This document shows positions 7,915 to 16,635 of a DNA stretch of 40,647 nucleotides, piece after piece. Numbering within the stretch: the first letter of the stretch is position 1; each line of letters opens with the position of its first letter. Made by a program: the position numbers and the translations under genes. The DNA is taken from positions 1 to 40,647 of the forward strand of contig CAIJXW010000043.1 of NCBI GenBank assembly GCA_903824755.1. The letters run 5' to 3'. The notes below the pieces were generated by a model. That model worked only from the letters and a program-made list of their open reading frames with translations. It was not told where the DNA came from and did not search any database. The stretch comes from an uncultured Bacteroidota bacterium. GTDB taxonomy: Bacteria; Bacteroidota; Bacteroidia; Flavobacteriales; Flavobacteriaceae.

Positions 7915-9075
7915 CTAATAATTGATTTTTACTAAATCCGCCGCCTTTTTTGCGCTTTCAACAATTTCTTCAATTGGAGTTTCTAAATTATCATAAACTA
8001 GCGAAACTCCCATTCGGCGATAGGGACGAGCGGTTGGTTTGCCAAAAATTCTAAAATCGGTTTTAGGCAAACAAGCTACATTTTCTAATCCAGTATATGT
8101 TGGATTATTAGAATTTTCAGAGGCTAAAATAACGGCACTTGCTCCAGCCTTTTCTAGTGTAATTTCAAAAATAGGCAAACTCAGAATGGCTCGTAAATGC
8201 AGCTCGAATTCATTGAAATTTTGTGTCCCTGCAAGTGTTACCATTCCAGTATCGTGAGGTCTTGGCGATAGCTCAGAAAAATAAACGCCGTCATCAGTCA
8301 AGAAAAACTCAACTCCAAAAAGCCCTGCTCCTCCTAGTGCATTTGTCACTTTTTCAGCCATATTCTGGGCTTCAGATAAATCCTTGTCAGAAATCCTTGC
8401 TGGTTGCCAGCTCTCTCGATAATCGCCTCTTTCTTGTCTATGCCCAATTGGCGAACAAAACAAAGTAGGGTTATTATTTTGTGAAATAGTCAAAAGTGTA
8501 ATTTCTGAATTGAATTTTACAAATGCTTCAACAATCACCTCTACCACATCACCTCGAGAGCCTTCGACTGCATAACTCCAGGCTTTTTCAATATCATCTT
8601 TGGTTTTAATTGTTGATTGCCCTTTTCCAGAAGACGACATCAGGGGTTTTACTACGCATGGAAATCCAACATCCGAAACGGCATTTCTTAATTCAGTTGC
8701 TGTTGTAGCATACCGATAATTTGCGGTTTTCAATCCTAATTCTTTTGCTGCCAAATCCCGTATGGCCCTTCTGTTCATAGTGAAATTTGCCGCTTTTGCG
8801 GAAGGAACTACCGTAAATCCTTGTTTTTCATACTCATAGAAGCGTTCAGTTCGAATAGCTTCAATTTCGGGAACAATAAAATCTGGTTTGTGTTTTGCAA
8901 CTATTCTATCTAATTCGGCACCATCTAGCATATTTATCACTTCAAAGTCATGAGCCACTTGCATGGCGGGTGCATTTTCATAATGATCTACGGCAATCAC
9001 GGTTTGCCCAATTCGTTGTGCCGCAATAACAAATTCTTTTCCTAGTTCGCCCGAACCTAAAAGTAGTATTTTCAT
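7915..9075 (-). CDS. purT: Formate-dependent phosphoribosylglycinamide formyltransferase 2
   Basis: A 386-residue ATP-grasp enzyme that makes formylglycinamide ribonucleotide from formate, ATP and GAR in purine synthesis. The N-terminal domain opens with [12 protein letters not shown] (3-14) and contains VPEIEAI. The ATP-grasp core shows [14 protein letters not shown] and [24 protein letters not shown], with the metal-binding Glu/Asn region. [10 protein letters not shown] near the end is characteristic. Length matches E. coli PurT (392). It runs in the same direction as the aspartate aminotransferase upstream, separated by 83 bases holding an inverted repeat. Confidence 0.95.
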   Translation of the reverse strand: MKILLLGSGELGKEFVIAAQRIGQTVIAVDHYENAPAMQVAHDFEVINMLDGAELDRIVAKHKPDFIVPEIEAIRTERFYEYEKQGFTVVPSAKAANFTMNRRAIRDLAAKELGLKTANYRYATTATELRNAVSDVGFPCVVKPLMSSSGKGQSTIKTKDDIEKAWSYAVEGSRGDVVEVIVEAFVKFNSEITLLTISQNNNPTLFCSPIGHRQERGDYRESWQPARISDKDLSEAQNMAEKVTNALGGAGLFGVEFFLTDDGVYFSELSPRPHDTGMVTLAGTQNFNEFELHLRAILSLPIFEITLEKAGASAVILASENSNNPTYTGLENVACLPKTDFRIFGKPTARPYRRMGVSLVYDNLETPIEEIVESAKKAADLVKINY

Positions 9076-9086
9076 GTAATAAAAAA

Positions 9087-9131
9087 GTTTAAAATTTAAA
9101 GTTTAAGGTTGTCAAACTTTAAACCCTAAAC
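9087..9131. repeat. Intergenic inverted repeat built from AAACTTTAAAC units
   Basis: The left arm 9087-9104 (GTTTAAAATTTAAAGTTT) and right arm 9114-9131 (AAACTTTAAACCCTAAAC) match at 15 of 18 positions around a 9-base loop. It lies between purT and the aspartate aminotransferase, both minus strand. It could be a weak terminator or a dispersed intergenic repeat; only one copy is in the window. Confidence 0.6.
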
Positions 9132-9158
9132 TTCAAACTCATTTAATTGTAGCGTTTT

Positions 9159-10343
9159 TTATGCGACCGCTGCTTTTATTCTTCGCAATGCTTCTGTCAA
9201 TAAATCTTCGCTAGTAGCATAAGAAAAACGAATGCAGTCTGGATTTCCAAAAGCATCGCCAGTTACTGTGGCCACGTTTGCATGGGATAAAAGATACATC
9301 GAAAAGTCATTTGCATCTTTAATAAAAGTTCCATTTAAAGTTTTTCCGAAAAAATAAGAGACATCTGGAAAAACATAGAAAGCACCCTCTGGAACGTTGA
9401 TTTTTATACCTGGAATTTCTTTTAAAAGACCAACAACCAAATCTCTACGTCTATGAAATGCTTCCACCATGTGTTTCAAAACAATTGGATCAGCGTCAAC
9501 AGCAGTAATTGTGGCTCTTTGGGCAATAGAATTTGCTCCGCTAGTAACTTGGCCTTGAATTTTTATACAGGCTTTTGCAATAAATTCAGGAGCTCCTATA
9601 TAACCAATTCGCCACCCCGTCATTGCAAATGCTTTTGCAACGCCATTTACGGTTATTGTTTTTTCAAACATACCAGGAATTGAACCAATACTACAAAATG
9701 TACCCGAAAAATTAATGTGTTCATAAATTTCATCGGCCACAACATATATATTTGGGTATTTTTCTAAGACTTTTGCTAATGCCGTTAATTCTTCCCGATT
9801 ATAGACAGAACCACTAGGATTGCAAGGAGAACTGAACCACATCATTTTAGTTTTTGGCGTTATAGCCGCTTCCAGTTGTGCGGGTGTAATTTTGAAATCA
9901 CTATCAATAGAAGTAGGAACTTCGATAGGAATTCCTCCAGAGAGTTTAATTATTTCAAAATAACTAACCCAATATGGTGCTGGCAAAATTACCTCGTCAC
10001 CGTCATTCAACATAACTTGTGCAATATTATATAAAGATTGTTTTGCACCAGTAGAAACTACAATTTGTGATGGTTTATAATCCAAATTGTTGTCCCTTTT
10101 AAATTTTCTACAAATAGCTTCTTTTAATTCTAAATAGCCTTCAACAGGAGAATAGGTGCTATAATTTTCGTCAATAGCTTTTTTTGCGGCGTCCTTAATA
10201 AAGTCGGGAGTATTGAAGTCGGGTTCCCCTAAGCTTAAACTAATTATGTCTTTTCCTTGTGATTTTAATTCTCTGGCTAAAGCAGCCATTGCTAATGTTT
10301 GCGATGTTGATAAATTATTTATCCTGTCAGAAAGTGGGTTCAT
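9159..10343 (-). CDS. Class I aminotransferase, probable aspartate aminotransferase
   Basis: A 394-residue PLP enzyme, probably cytoplasmic, exchanging the amino groups of aspartate and glutamate. Signatures are SLGEPDFNTP (37-46), the substrate motif SSPCNPSG (171-178) with Asn175, VVADEIYEHI with Asp204 and Tyr207, and NGVAKAFAMTGWRIG with Schiff-base Lys237 and Arg245. This is the Ig-subgroup type found in Thermus and Bacillus rather than E. coli AspC. A related prephenate or aromatic aminotransferase activity cannot be excluded. A near-consensus TAACTTTA precedes the gene on its strand. Confidence 0.88.
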   Translation of the reverse strand: MNPLSDRINNLSTSQTLAMAALARELKSQGKDIISLSLGEPDFNTPDFIKDAAKKAIDENYSTYSPVEGYLELKEAICRKFKRDNNLDYKPSQIVVSTGAKQSLYNIAQVMLNDGDEVILPAPYWVSYFEIIKLSGGIPIEVPTSIDSDFKITPAQLEAAITPKTKMMWFSSPCNPSGSVYNREELTALAKVLEKYPNIYVVADEIYEHINFSGTFCSIGSIPGMFEKTITVNGVAKAFAMTGWRIGYIGAPEFIAKACIKIQGQVTSGANSIAQRATITAVDADPIVLKHMVEAFHRRRDLVVGLLKEIPGIKINVPEGAFYVFPDVSYFFGKTLNGTFIKDANDFSMYLLSHANVATVTGDAFGNPDCIRFSYATSEDLLTEALRRIKAAVA

Positions 10344-10379
10344 TAGTTGTAAAGGTTGTGTTGTTTTAATTAAAGTTAT

Positions 10380-11477
10380 TTATGCTATTAATGCTGGATT
10401 TGTTCCTAAATCTTTTAGATGTTTGAAGTGAGCAATTACAGCACTTCTCATTGATTTATATTCATAATATGGCAAATTACATTCCTGAGCGGTTTGTTTT
10501 ACAATTTTTGCAATTTTGCCATAATGAACGTGACTGATATTTGGAAAAATATGATGCTCTATTTGATGATTTAAACCTCCTGTATAATAGTTGATTAGCC
10601 AGTTTTTTGGAGCAAAATTAGTAGTAGTATATAATTGATGAATCGCCCAAGTATTTGCTATTTCACCATTTTCGTCTGGGCTAGGATTTGTAGTTTCTTC
10701 GACTACATGTGCTAATTGAAAAACGATGCTCAATATTAATCCAGCTGTATAATGCATTACAAAAAAACCAATTAAGACTTGCCACCAAATGATTCCAAGT
10801 ACCATCGGAATTACTATCCAAACCCCAAAATAAATCACTTTTGTTATTACTAATGTTGTCCATAAAGTTTTAGGACTTTTAGCATCTCCATAAGATAGTT
10901 TTCTTTTCAAATAGGCTTTCATCTGCTTAAAATCAGTAGTTAAAGCCCAGTTAAATGTCAATAATCCATATAGAAAAATAGAATAATAATGTTGAAATTT
11001 ATGAAAATTATACCACTTCGCATCTTTGGTAAATCGAATTACCCTTCCTGCATCTAAATCTTCATCATGACCTGGGATATTGGTATATGTATGGTGCAAG
11101 ACATTGTGTTGAACTTGCCAATTATAGACATTTCCAGCCAAAATATAGATGCTTGACCCCATTATTTTATTTAGCCATGGCTTCGAGGAATAGGAACCAT
11201 GATTTCCGTCATGCATCACGTTCATTCCAACACCTGCCATGCCAATACCGATTACGATACTAGAAAGCAAATGCAACCAAAAAGGCATATTTAATGTTAA
11301 TATTAGAAAATAAGGAGTTAAGAAAAGCGAAAACATTACTATGGTTTTCAAGTGTAGTTTCCAATTCCCAGTTTTTTTTATATTATTGTCTTTAAAATAA
11401 TCGTTTACGCGAGAATTTAAAGTTCTAAAAAACTTCATTGAGTCGTTTCTAGAAAAAGTTGGAGCAGTAATATTCAT
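10380..11477 (-). CDS. Membrane fatty-acid desaturase (front-end/acyl-lipid type)
   Basis: A 365-residue di-iron membrane desaturase. The three histidine boxes are present: HDGNH (89-93), HNVLHH (124-129) and HQIEHH (304-309). The last, with Gln before Ile-Glu-His-His, is the form seen in front-end (delta-5/delta-6-like) desaturases, though no cytochrome b5 domain is fused. Hydrophobic segments lie at about 44-62, 68-88, 170-185 and 205-245. It introduces a double bond into a fatty acyl chain, probably to tune membrane fluidity; regiospecificity is not readable. It is divergent from rsmG, with a -7 element on its strand at 11500-11507. Confidence 0.88.
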   Translation of the reverse strand: MNITAPTFSRNDSMKFFRTLNSRVNDYFKDNNIKKTGNWKLHLKTIVMFSLFLTPYFLILTLNMPFWLHLLSSIVIGIGMAGVGMNVMHDGNHGSYSSKPWLNKIMGSSIYILAGNVYNWQVQHNVLHHTYTNIPGHDEDLDAGRVIRFTKDAKWYNFHKFQHYYSIFLYGLLTFNWALTTDFKQMKAYLKRKLSYGDAKSPKTLWTTLVITKVIYFGVWIVIPMVLGIIWWQVLIGFFVMHYTAGLILSIVFQLAHVVEETTNPSPDENGEIANTWAIHQLYTTTNFAPKNWLINYYTGGLNHQIEHHIFPNISHVHYGKIAKIVKQTAQECNLPYYEYKSMRSAVIAHFKHLKDLGTNPALIA

Positions 11478-11499
11478 ATAAAAATGATTGAATTTTCAT

Positions 11500-11507
11500 C
11501 AAAGATA
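11500..11507 (-). promoter_or_regulatory. -7 element for the desaturase gene
   Basis: Minus strand reads TATCTTTG, a full TAnnTTTG match, 22 bases ahead of the start codon. The -33 element is not clear. Confidence 0.5.
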
Positions 11508-11565
11508 ATTAATATATAAATTTATAAACCTAAAAAGCAGTTAAATATTTCAACGTTTAATTCAT

Positions 11566-11573
11566 TACTTTTG
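11566..11573 (+). promoter_or_regulatory. -7 element for rsmG
   Basis: TACTTTTG matches TAnnTTTG, 15 bases ahead of the ATG at 11589. A possible upstream TTG start for rsmG (11571) falls inside this element, which argues against that start. Confidence 0.55.
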
Positions 11574-11588
11574 TCGAAAACTTTATTA

Positions 11589-12218
11589 ATGGAAGAAATT
11601 ATTGCTTATTTTCCAAATTTGACTGAGATTCAACAGAAACAATTCCGTCAATTAGAGGTACTTTATTTTGATTGGAATTCAAAAATTAACGTTATTTCTC
11701 GCAAAGATATCGACCAATTATATATCAAACATGTGCTTCATTCATTGGCAATAGCCAAAATTCAAAAGTTTGAACCTGGAACTTATGTTTTGGACGTTGG
11801 AACTGGTGGTGGTTTTCCTGGAATCCCCCTGGCTATTCTTTTTCCTGAAACCCGTTTTTATTTGATTGATGTAATTCTGAAGAAAATAAATGTTGTAAAA
11901 GCCGTAGCCGAAGCCTTGGAACTAAAAAATGTTAAAGCTGAACAAATTAGAGCCGAAAATGTAAAAGGTGATTTTGATTTTATCGTTAGTCGTGCCGTAA
12001 CCAACATGCCTGATTTTGTTTCTTGGATTAAAAATAAAATAAAAAAACAGCAAAAACACGAACTTAAAAATGGGATTCTGTATCTAAAAGGTGGCGATTT
12101 ATCTCAAGAATTGGAGCGTTTTCCTGAAGCAACAGAATATAATATTTCTGATTTCTTTGCCGATGAATTTTTTGAAACTAAAAAAGTAGTTCATTTACCA
12201 CTGAAGTTCAAGTCGTAA
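11589..12218 (+). CDS. rsmG: 16S rRNA (guanine-527-N7)-methyltransferase
   Basis: A 209-residue SAM-dependent methyltransferase that modifies G527 of 16S rRNA. The start is the ATG at 11589, because the upstream TTG lies within the promoter. The family entry motif LYFDWNSKINVISRKD is at about 25-40. SAM motif I is LDVGTGGGFPGIPLAI (68-83), unusually Gly-rich as in all RsmG. FDFIVSRAVTNM is motif IV. The C-terminal part is Lys-rich and ends in a strand with HLPLKF. It stands alone with its own promoter and terminator. Confidence 0.93.
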   Translation: MEEIIAYFPNLTEIQQKQFRQLEVLYFDWNSKINVISRKDIDQLYIKHVLHSLAIAKIQKFEPGTYVLDVGTGGGFPGIPLAILFPETRFYLIDVILKKINVVKAVAEALELKNVKAEQIRAENVKGDFDFIVSRAVTNMPDFVSWIKNKIKKQQKHELKNGILYLKGGDLSQELERFPEATEYNISDFFADEFFETKKVVHLPLKFKS

Positions 12219-12253
12219 ATTTATAGTTTTATATATCGATTTTTTTAAATAAA

Positions 12254-12287
12254 AAAAAGCCAAATCAAAATTCTGATTTGGCTTTTT
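12254..12287. terminator. Terminator between rsmG and pruA
   Basis: AAAAAGCCAAATCA (12254-12267) pairs perfectly with TGATTTGGCTTTTT (12274-12287) around a 6-base loop. It has A-rich and T-rich sides, so it should work for both convergent genes. Confidence 0.88.
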
Positions 12288-12304
12288 CTGTTAATTAAAA
12301 TAAT

Positions 12305-13933
12305 TTATTCTCCCAAAAACGGATATCTATAGTCCTCTGGAGTTACAAAAGTTTCTTTAATTGTTCTTGGCGAAACCCAACGCAATAAATTCAATGAAGA
12401 ACCCGCTTTGTCATTTGTTCCGGAGGCTCTAGCCCCGCCAAATGGTTGCATTCCAACTACTGCACCTGTCGGTTTGTCGTTGATATAGAAGTTTCCAGCA
12501 GCATTCTGCAACGCAACAGTTGCTTGTTCAATTGCATATCGATCTTGACTGAAAACGGCGCCTGTTAAAGCATATTCAGAAGTTTCGTCAACTAGTTTTA
12601 GAGTAGTTTCCCAAGTGTCATCTTCATATATATAGATAGTCATTACGGGCCCAAATAATTCGGTTTCCATAGTAGAATATTTTGGATTTGTAGTCACAAT
12701 TACTGTGGGTTCAACAAAATATCCTACCGATTTATCATAGTTTCCGCCAATAATAATTTCGGCATCAGTATCCTTTTTTGCTTGATCAATATAGCGAACT
12801 AATTTATCAAATGAGCCTTCGTGAATTACTGCTGTAACAAAATTTCCTAAATCTTCGGGCGAACCCATTTTCATTGATTTTATATCGGTTATTAATTGAG
12901 CTTTTATTGAAGGCCAAAGACTTTTTGGCAAATAAGCTCTAGAAGCTGCCGAACATTTCTGCCCTTGAAATTCAAATGCACCTCGAGTTATCCCAGTGGT
13001 TACTTGTTTAATATTGGCACTTGGGTGAGCAATTATAAAGTCTTTCCCGCCTGTTTCTCCAACAATTCTTGGATAGGTTTTATAGTGATGAATATTTGTT
13101 CCTATTTTTGCCCAAATAGCCTTGAATACATGTGTTGACCCAGTAAAATGGACTCCAGCAAAATCGCGACTTTCAAGAACTGTATTTGTAATCATTTCGG
13201 CATCTCCAAAAACTACATTGATTACACCGTCTGGCACTCCCGCCTCTTTGAAAACATCAATAATTATTTTTGCCGAAAAAACTTGACTATCACTTGGTTT
13301 CCAAACCACAACATTTCCCATCATGGCAGCACTTGCAGGTAAATTTGCAGCAATTGCAGTAAAATTAAAGGGTGTAATTGCATATACAAAACCCTCCAAT
13401 GGGCGATATTCCAAACGGTTCCATACCGATGAATCCGAATTGGGCTGATCGTTATAAATTTGGGTCATGAATTCGACATTAAATCTCAAAAAGTCTATCA
13501 ATTCACAAGAAGCGTCAATTTCTGCCTGATGAACGGTTTTGGATTGAGCAATCATTGTGGCGGCATTTATTTTTGCTCTATATGGACCTGCAATTAGTTC
13601 GGCGGCCTTCAAAAATATTGCTGCACGTTGCTCCCAAGCCATATTTGCCCAGACATTTCTTGATGCCAATGCACTTGAAATGGCTTTTTCTATATGTGTT
13701 TTTTCTGCTAAATGATAGGTTCCTACAATGTGTTTATAATCGTGAGGAGCCGTCATGTTTTGAGTGTTTCCTGTTTTTATTTCTTCGCTTCCAATATATA
13801 AAGGAACATCAATTTTTGAGTTCCACATTTCTTTATAAGCAGAAAGAACAGCAATTCTTTCAGGCGAATTTTGGGCATAAGATTTTACGGGTTCGTTTAC
13901 CGCTTTCGGAACATGAAAAAAGCCTTTTAGCAT
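12305..13933 (-). CDS. pruA: L-glutamate gamma-semialdehyde (1-pyrroline-5-carboxylate) dehydrogenase
   Basis: A 542-residue NAD-dependent aldehyde dehydrogenase that oxidises glutamate semialdehyde to glutamate, the second step of proline breakdown. Motifs are TPFNFTAI (187-194), the NAD site VHFTGSTHVF (261-270), Glu293 in ETGGKD, and the nucleophile Cys327 in GQKCSAASR. Length (about 540) is that of the stand-alone, mitochondrial-like P5CDH rather than the PutA fusion. No proline dehydrogenase gene is adjacent here, so the first enzyme must lie elsewhere. It has a promoter-like element at 13989-13996. Confidence 0.95.
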   Translation of the reverse strand: MLKGFFHVPKAVNEPVKSYAQNSPERIAVLSAYKEMWNSKIDVPLYIGSEEIKTGNTQNMTAPHDYKHIVGTYHLAEKTHIEKAISSALASRNVWANMAWEQRAAIFLKAAELIAGPYRAKINAATMIAQSKTVHQAEIDASCELIDFLRFNVEFMTQIYNDQPNSDSSVWNRLEYRPLEGFVYAITPFNFTAIAANLPASAAMMGNVVVWKPSDSQVFSAKIIIDVFKEAGVPDGVINVVFGDAEMITNTVLESRDFAGVHFTGSTHVFKAIWAKIGTNIHHYKTYPRIVGETGGKDFIIAHPSANIKQVTTGITRGAFEFQGQKCSAASRAYLPKSLWPSIKAQLITDIKSMKMGSPEDLGNFVTAVIHEGSFDKLVRYIDQAKKDTDAEIIIGGNYDKSVGYFVEPTVIVTTNPKYSTMETELFGPVMTIYIYEDDTWETTLKLVDETSEYALTGAVFSQDRYAIEQATVALQNAAGNFYINDKPTGAVVGMQPFGGARASGTNDKAGSSLNLLRWVSPRTIKETFVTPEDYRYPFLGE

Positions 13934-13988
13934 AATATTTTTTATTTGAATTTATAGAATAGGTAGTGTTTATATGTTTTATTTTTTA

Positions 13989-13996
13989 CAAAAGTA
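13989..13996 (-). promoter_or_regulatory. -7 element for pruA
   Basis: Minus strand reads TACTTTTG, matching TAnnTTTG, about 55 bases ahead of the start codon. No clear -33 element. Confidence 0.45.
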
Positions 13997-14059
13997 CAAA
14001 TCAAAAACATATAATTTGTAGTTTATCATTTAGAAAACAAAATATATAAAAAGGGAGGT

Positions 14060-14446
14060 TTAATTTAGTGCATAAGGGGCGCTAAGTCTGAAAGAAGGAA
14101 CAACTACCCGAAAATTTCGAGTGGTTGTAAAATTAATCATATTAAAATAACCTCGCATCGCACCAAATGGTGACGAAAGCAAACAGCCAGAACTGTATTT
14201 GTGAGATTCTCCAGGTTTTAATACTGGTTTTTTTCCAATAACCCCTTCACCATCAACAATTTCCATACCAGACAATGAGTCAAAAATTTCCCAATGACGC
14301 GTGATTAATTGTACCGAATCTTTGCTATGGTTTTCTATTGTTATTTCATAACTAAAGGCAAAGTGCATTTTGTAGTTTTTGAAGTAAGTGCCTTCAAAAC
14401 TAGTCAAAACTGAAATTTTTATACCTCTTGTAATTTGTGTAACCAT
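14060..14446 (-). CDS. apaG: ApaG domain protein
   Basis: A 128-residue single-domain protein with the ApaG/DUF525 immunoglobulin-like beta fold. Typical strings are YEITIENHSKDSVQLITRHW (about 30-49), the Gly-rich segment VDGEGVIGKKPVLKPGE, and a Tyr-Ser-Ser-Gly motif followed by MRGYF. ApaG is linked in enterobacteria to cobalt/magnesium resistance and Ap4A, but its molecular role is uncertain. It follows the T9SS plug gene after 78 bases on the same strand; a TAAATTTG element in that gap suggests a separate start of transcription. Confidence 0.92.
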   Translation of the reverse strand: MVTQITRGIKISVLTSFEGTYFKNYKMHFAFSYEITIENHSKDSVQLITRHWEIFDSLSGMEIVDGEGVIGKKPVLKPGESHKYSSGCLLSSPFGAMRGYFNMINFTTTRNFRVVVPSFRLSAPYALN

Positions 14447-14477
14447 GTTCTTGAGTAATGGGATTATTTTACTTTTC

Positions 14478-14485
14478 CAAATTTA
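14478..14485 (-). promoter_or_regulatory. -7 element for apaG, inside an inverted repeat
   Basis: Minus strand reads TAAATTTG. It overlaps the edge of an inverted repeat (ATTTACAAA at 14481-14489 with TTTGTAAAT at 14492-14500) that could act as a weak terminator of the upstream plug gene. Confidence 0.4.
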
Positions 14486-14524
14486 CAAATTTTTGTAAAT
14501 GGTTTTACGTTTCTTTAAAAAAAA

Positions 14525-15775
14525 TTAATTCGTAATGTCTGTTGAGTTTGCAACCCCTTTTCCAATGATTCTGTCATATCGTTTTCCGTTTTCTCGATAA
14601 TAAACAATTACAAAATAATTGTTTTCCGTTTGAAAATAATTGCCGTCAACGTTATTTTTATAATCTATAGTCCCGCTTTTATCGGCTAGAATATATTGAT
14701 AATTTGTAAATCCTTGTTTGATGATTATCGCTTTTTCATATAACCCTTTTGATTGGTTATAATCCATTTTGTTCTCGGAACTTAAAGCATAATTATTAAA
14801 CATTCCGTTGATATAAATGTCTTTGTTTTCATAAAACGGGGCATTTAGACTAAAAAATACCCAGGTATAATCGGATTCTATTTCGCTGTTTTCAGCATTG
14901 ATACAATTTGGAATAAAGGTTCCGTTAGCATCTGGATAGAAGGTATAGGGACTTTTTCCACGAGCAAAATTGGTATATAGATGCGTGTTGTATAGGCCGC
15001 CACTTAAATCGACAGACCCCACATTGTTAGTTCTTGCTTTGGCATCTTTGTTTTCAAAAAATAAAAATTCATTACCCGCCCAAAACTGGGTTTCTGCATC
15101 ATATTTATAGATTAAATCATTTCCAATTGTATACATTGGTTTTATGTTTGTAATCATAGAATTTATTTGCCCATTTTGCATTAATGCTACTTTCACATTT
15201 TGCAACGGACTTTGAAACATTATCGATGCTGATTTTACCGAAAAATCTAAATTTTGCTTTGTGTCGATTGTCTCCATCGTTCTTGCTCTTTTGATTGAAA
15301 TGGGAACAGTAGCAAAATTTTCGGTGAGCATGAATTTTCTCGAAAAAACAATGTCTCTTTCTTCGTTTAATATGTGTAACATATAATTTCCGCTAACATT
15401 AAACTGAGTATTTTTGTTGGGAAGTGACAGCTTATAATGGGAATAAATTTGCAAAGTATTGAATGAATTTGAATAATCTTGAATCCGAATATTATCGAAA
15501 CCACTGATATATTCGTTTTTTGATAATTCGGAAGGTTTCCAATCATAATTGCAATGAACTATTTCATAATAGTAGTTGGCTTCATTACCATACAAATCAT
15601 CAAATTGAATTTGAAAACTCTCGTTTAGTCCAAAAAGCGGTATCGTGTTTTGTCCGTTTTGGATAAAGGCCACCGATTTTATATTGAATGGCGGAACGAC
15701 CTCTTTTTCTACTTGAGAATAGGAAAAGCAGGAAACCAAAAGCAACAATAGAGATTTCAAAAACACATTTTTCAT
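14525..15775 (-). CDS. Type IX secretion plug protein (DUF5103 family)
   Basis: A 416-residue exported protein. The start is set at the ATG at 15775, because the sequence from there is a clear signal peptide with Ser-Tyr-Ser-Gln near the end, while the 17 upstream residues are not needed. The N-terminal part has PPFNIKSVAF (28-37) and FDDLYGNEANYYYEIVHCNY, typical of DUF5103, later named the T9SS plug domain. In F. johnsoniae the Plug protein closes the periplasmic side of the SprA translocon. A Cys at residue 16 (LLVSC) could also be read as a lipobox. The later region (SDYTWVFFSLNAPF, DIYINGMFNNY) resembles an early-set beta domain. It sits in a minus-strand run with map and a methyltransferase. 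Confidence 0.8.
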   Translation of the reverse strand: MKNVFLKSLLLLLVSCFSYSQVEKEVVPPFNIKSVAFIQNGQNTIPLFGLNESFQIQFDDLYGNEANYYYEIVHCNYDWKPSELSKNEYISGFDNIRIQDYSNSFNTLQIYSHYKLSLPNKNTQFNVSGNYMLHILNEERDIVFSRKFMLTENFATVPISIKRARTMETIDTKQNLDFSVKSASIMFQSPLQNVKVALMQNGQINSMITNIKPMYTIGNDLIYKYDAETQFWAGNEFLFFENKDAKARTNNVGSVDLSGGLYNTHLYTNFARGKSPYTFYPDANGTFIPNCINAENSEIESDYTWVFFSLNAPFYENKDIYINGMFNNYALSSENKMDYNQSKGLYEKAIIIKQGFTNYQYILADKSGTIDYKNNVDGNYFQTENNYFVIVYYRENGKRYDRIIGKGVANSTDITN

Positions 15776-15843
15776 AATTTGATTTTTGTAAATATAAGAA
15801 ATTATAGCAACCAACAATATAACCAATAAATATGTTTTTTTAA

Positions 15844-16614
15844 TTATTTAAAACAAACTGGAATAATTTCTCCTTTTGCCAAACAATATTTTTCAACTAA
15901 CTCGTGATTGATTTTATTAGTATAATCTTCTTCAATAACCCGAAATCCTATGCTTCGCAATTTATCAAAATAATCCCGCCCATATATTCTAACATGATCA
16001 TATTGGCCAAAAATGGCTGCCCGTTCTTTTTGATTCGTAATAGTATCATCAGAAAAAGTAGTAGCTCTGTTTAGATCTTGTGGAATTTGAAAAATCCCCA
16101 TTCCTCCGGGTTTTAAAACCCGATATAATTCACTCATCGCCTTTGTGTCGTCTGGAATGTGTTCCAAAACGTGATTGCACAATATAATGTCATACGAATT
16201 ATCCTCAAATGGTAAATCACATATATCAGCCTTCACATCAGCAAGTGGAGAAAACAAATCGGTGGTAGTATAGTCGATATTTTTCTGATTTCTAAATAGT
16301 TTATAGAACGCTTGTTCTGGAGCAAAATGAAGGACTTTCTTTTTTTTATTGGAAGAAAAAAAATCAGTTTCATTGTTTAAATACAACCACAATAATCGAT
16401 GTCTTTCTAACGAAAGCGTACTGGGGGAAAGCACGTTATTGCGTTGATTTCCATAGCCATAAGGCAAGAACATTTTAAAACTTTTTTGGTCTATTGGATC
16501 CGTAAATTTATCTCCTTTCAGCAGTAAAGCTAGGATTGGTCGAGCAATATAGCTTAGCCGAATAAGGATTGGACGAGGAATGGTATTGAGGATGAATTTA
16601 AACATTTTTTTCAT
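15844..16614 (-). CDS. Class I SAM-dependent methyltransferase
   Basis: A 256-residue protein with a Methyltransf_11-type core. Motif I is degenerate: VLHFAPE at about 94-100 in place of the Gly-rich loop. Motif II/III are DYTTTDLF and ADICDLPFEDNSYDIILCNHVLEHI (about 129-153), and motif post-I RVLKPGGMGIFQIP (165-178) is clear. The N-terminus is basic and hydrophobic (residues 1-35), suggesting membrane association. The substrate is unknown. It lies 21 bases after map and 68 bases ahead of the plug gene on the same strand, so it is probably co-transcribed with map. Confidence 0.85.
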   Translation of the reverse strand: MKKMFKFILNTIPRPILIRLSYIARPILALLLKGDKFTDPIDQKSFKMFLPYGYGNQRNNVLSPSTLSLERHRLLWLYLNNETDFFSSNKKKKVLHFAPEQAFYKLFRNQKNIDYTTTDLFSPLADVKADICDLPFEDNSYDIILCNHVLEHIPDDTKAMSELYRVLKPGGMGIFQIPQDLNRATTFSDDTITNQKERAAIFGQYDHVRIYGRDYFDKLRSIGFRVIEEDYTNKINHELVEKYCLAKGEIIPVCFK

Positions 16615-16635
16615 GTCTTTGTCGGAGCTTTTTTA

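Noticed and set aside
11571-11588. TTG start for rsmG
   Set aside because: It lies within the -7 promoter element TACTTTTG, so it would not be transcribed.
13555-13935. 126-codon open frame on the plus strand opposite pruA
   Set aside because: It is antisense to a well-supported gene, has no motif and its composition is that of a shadow frame.
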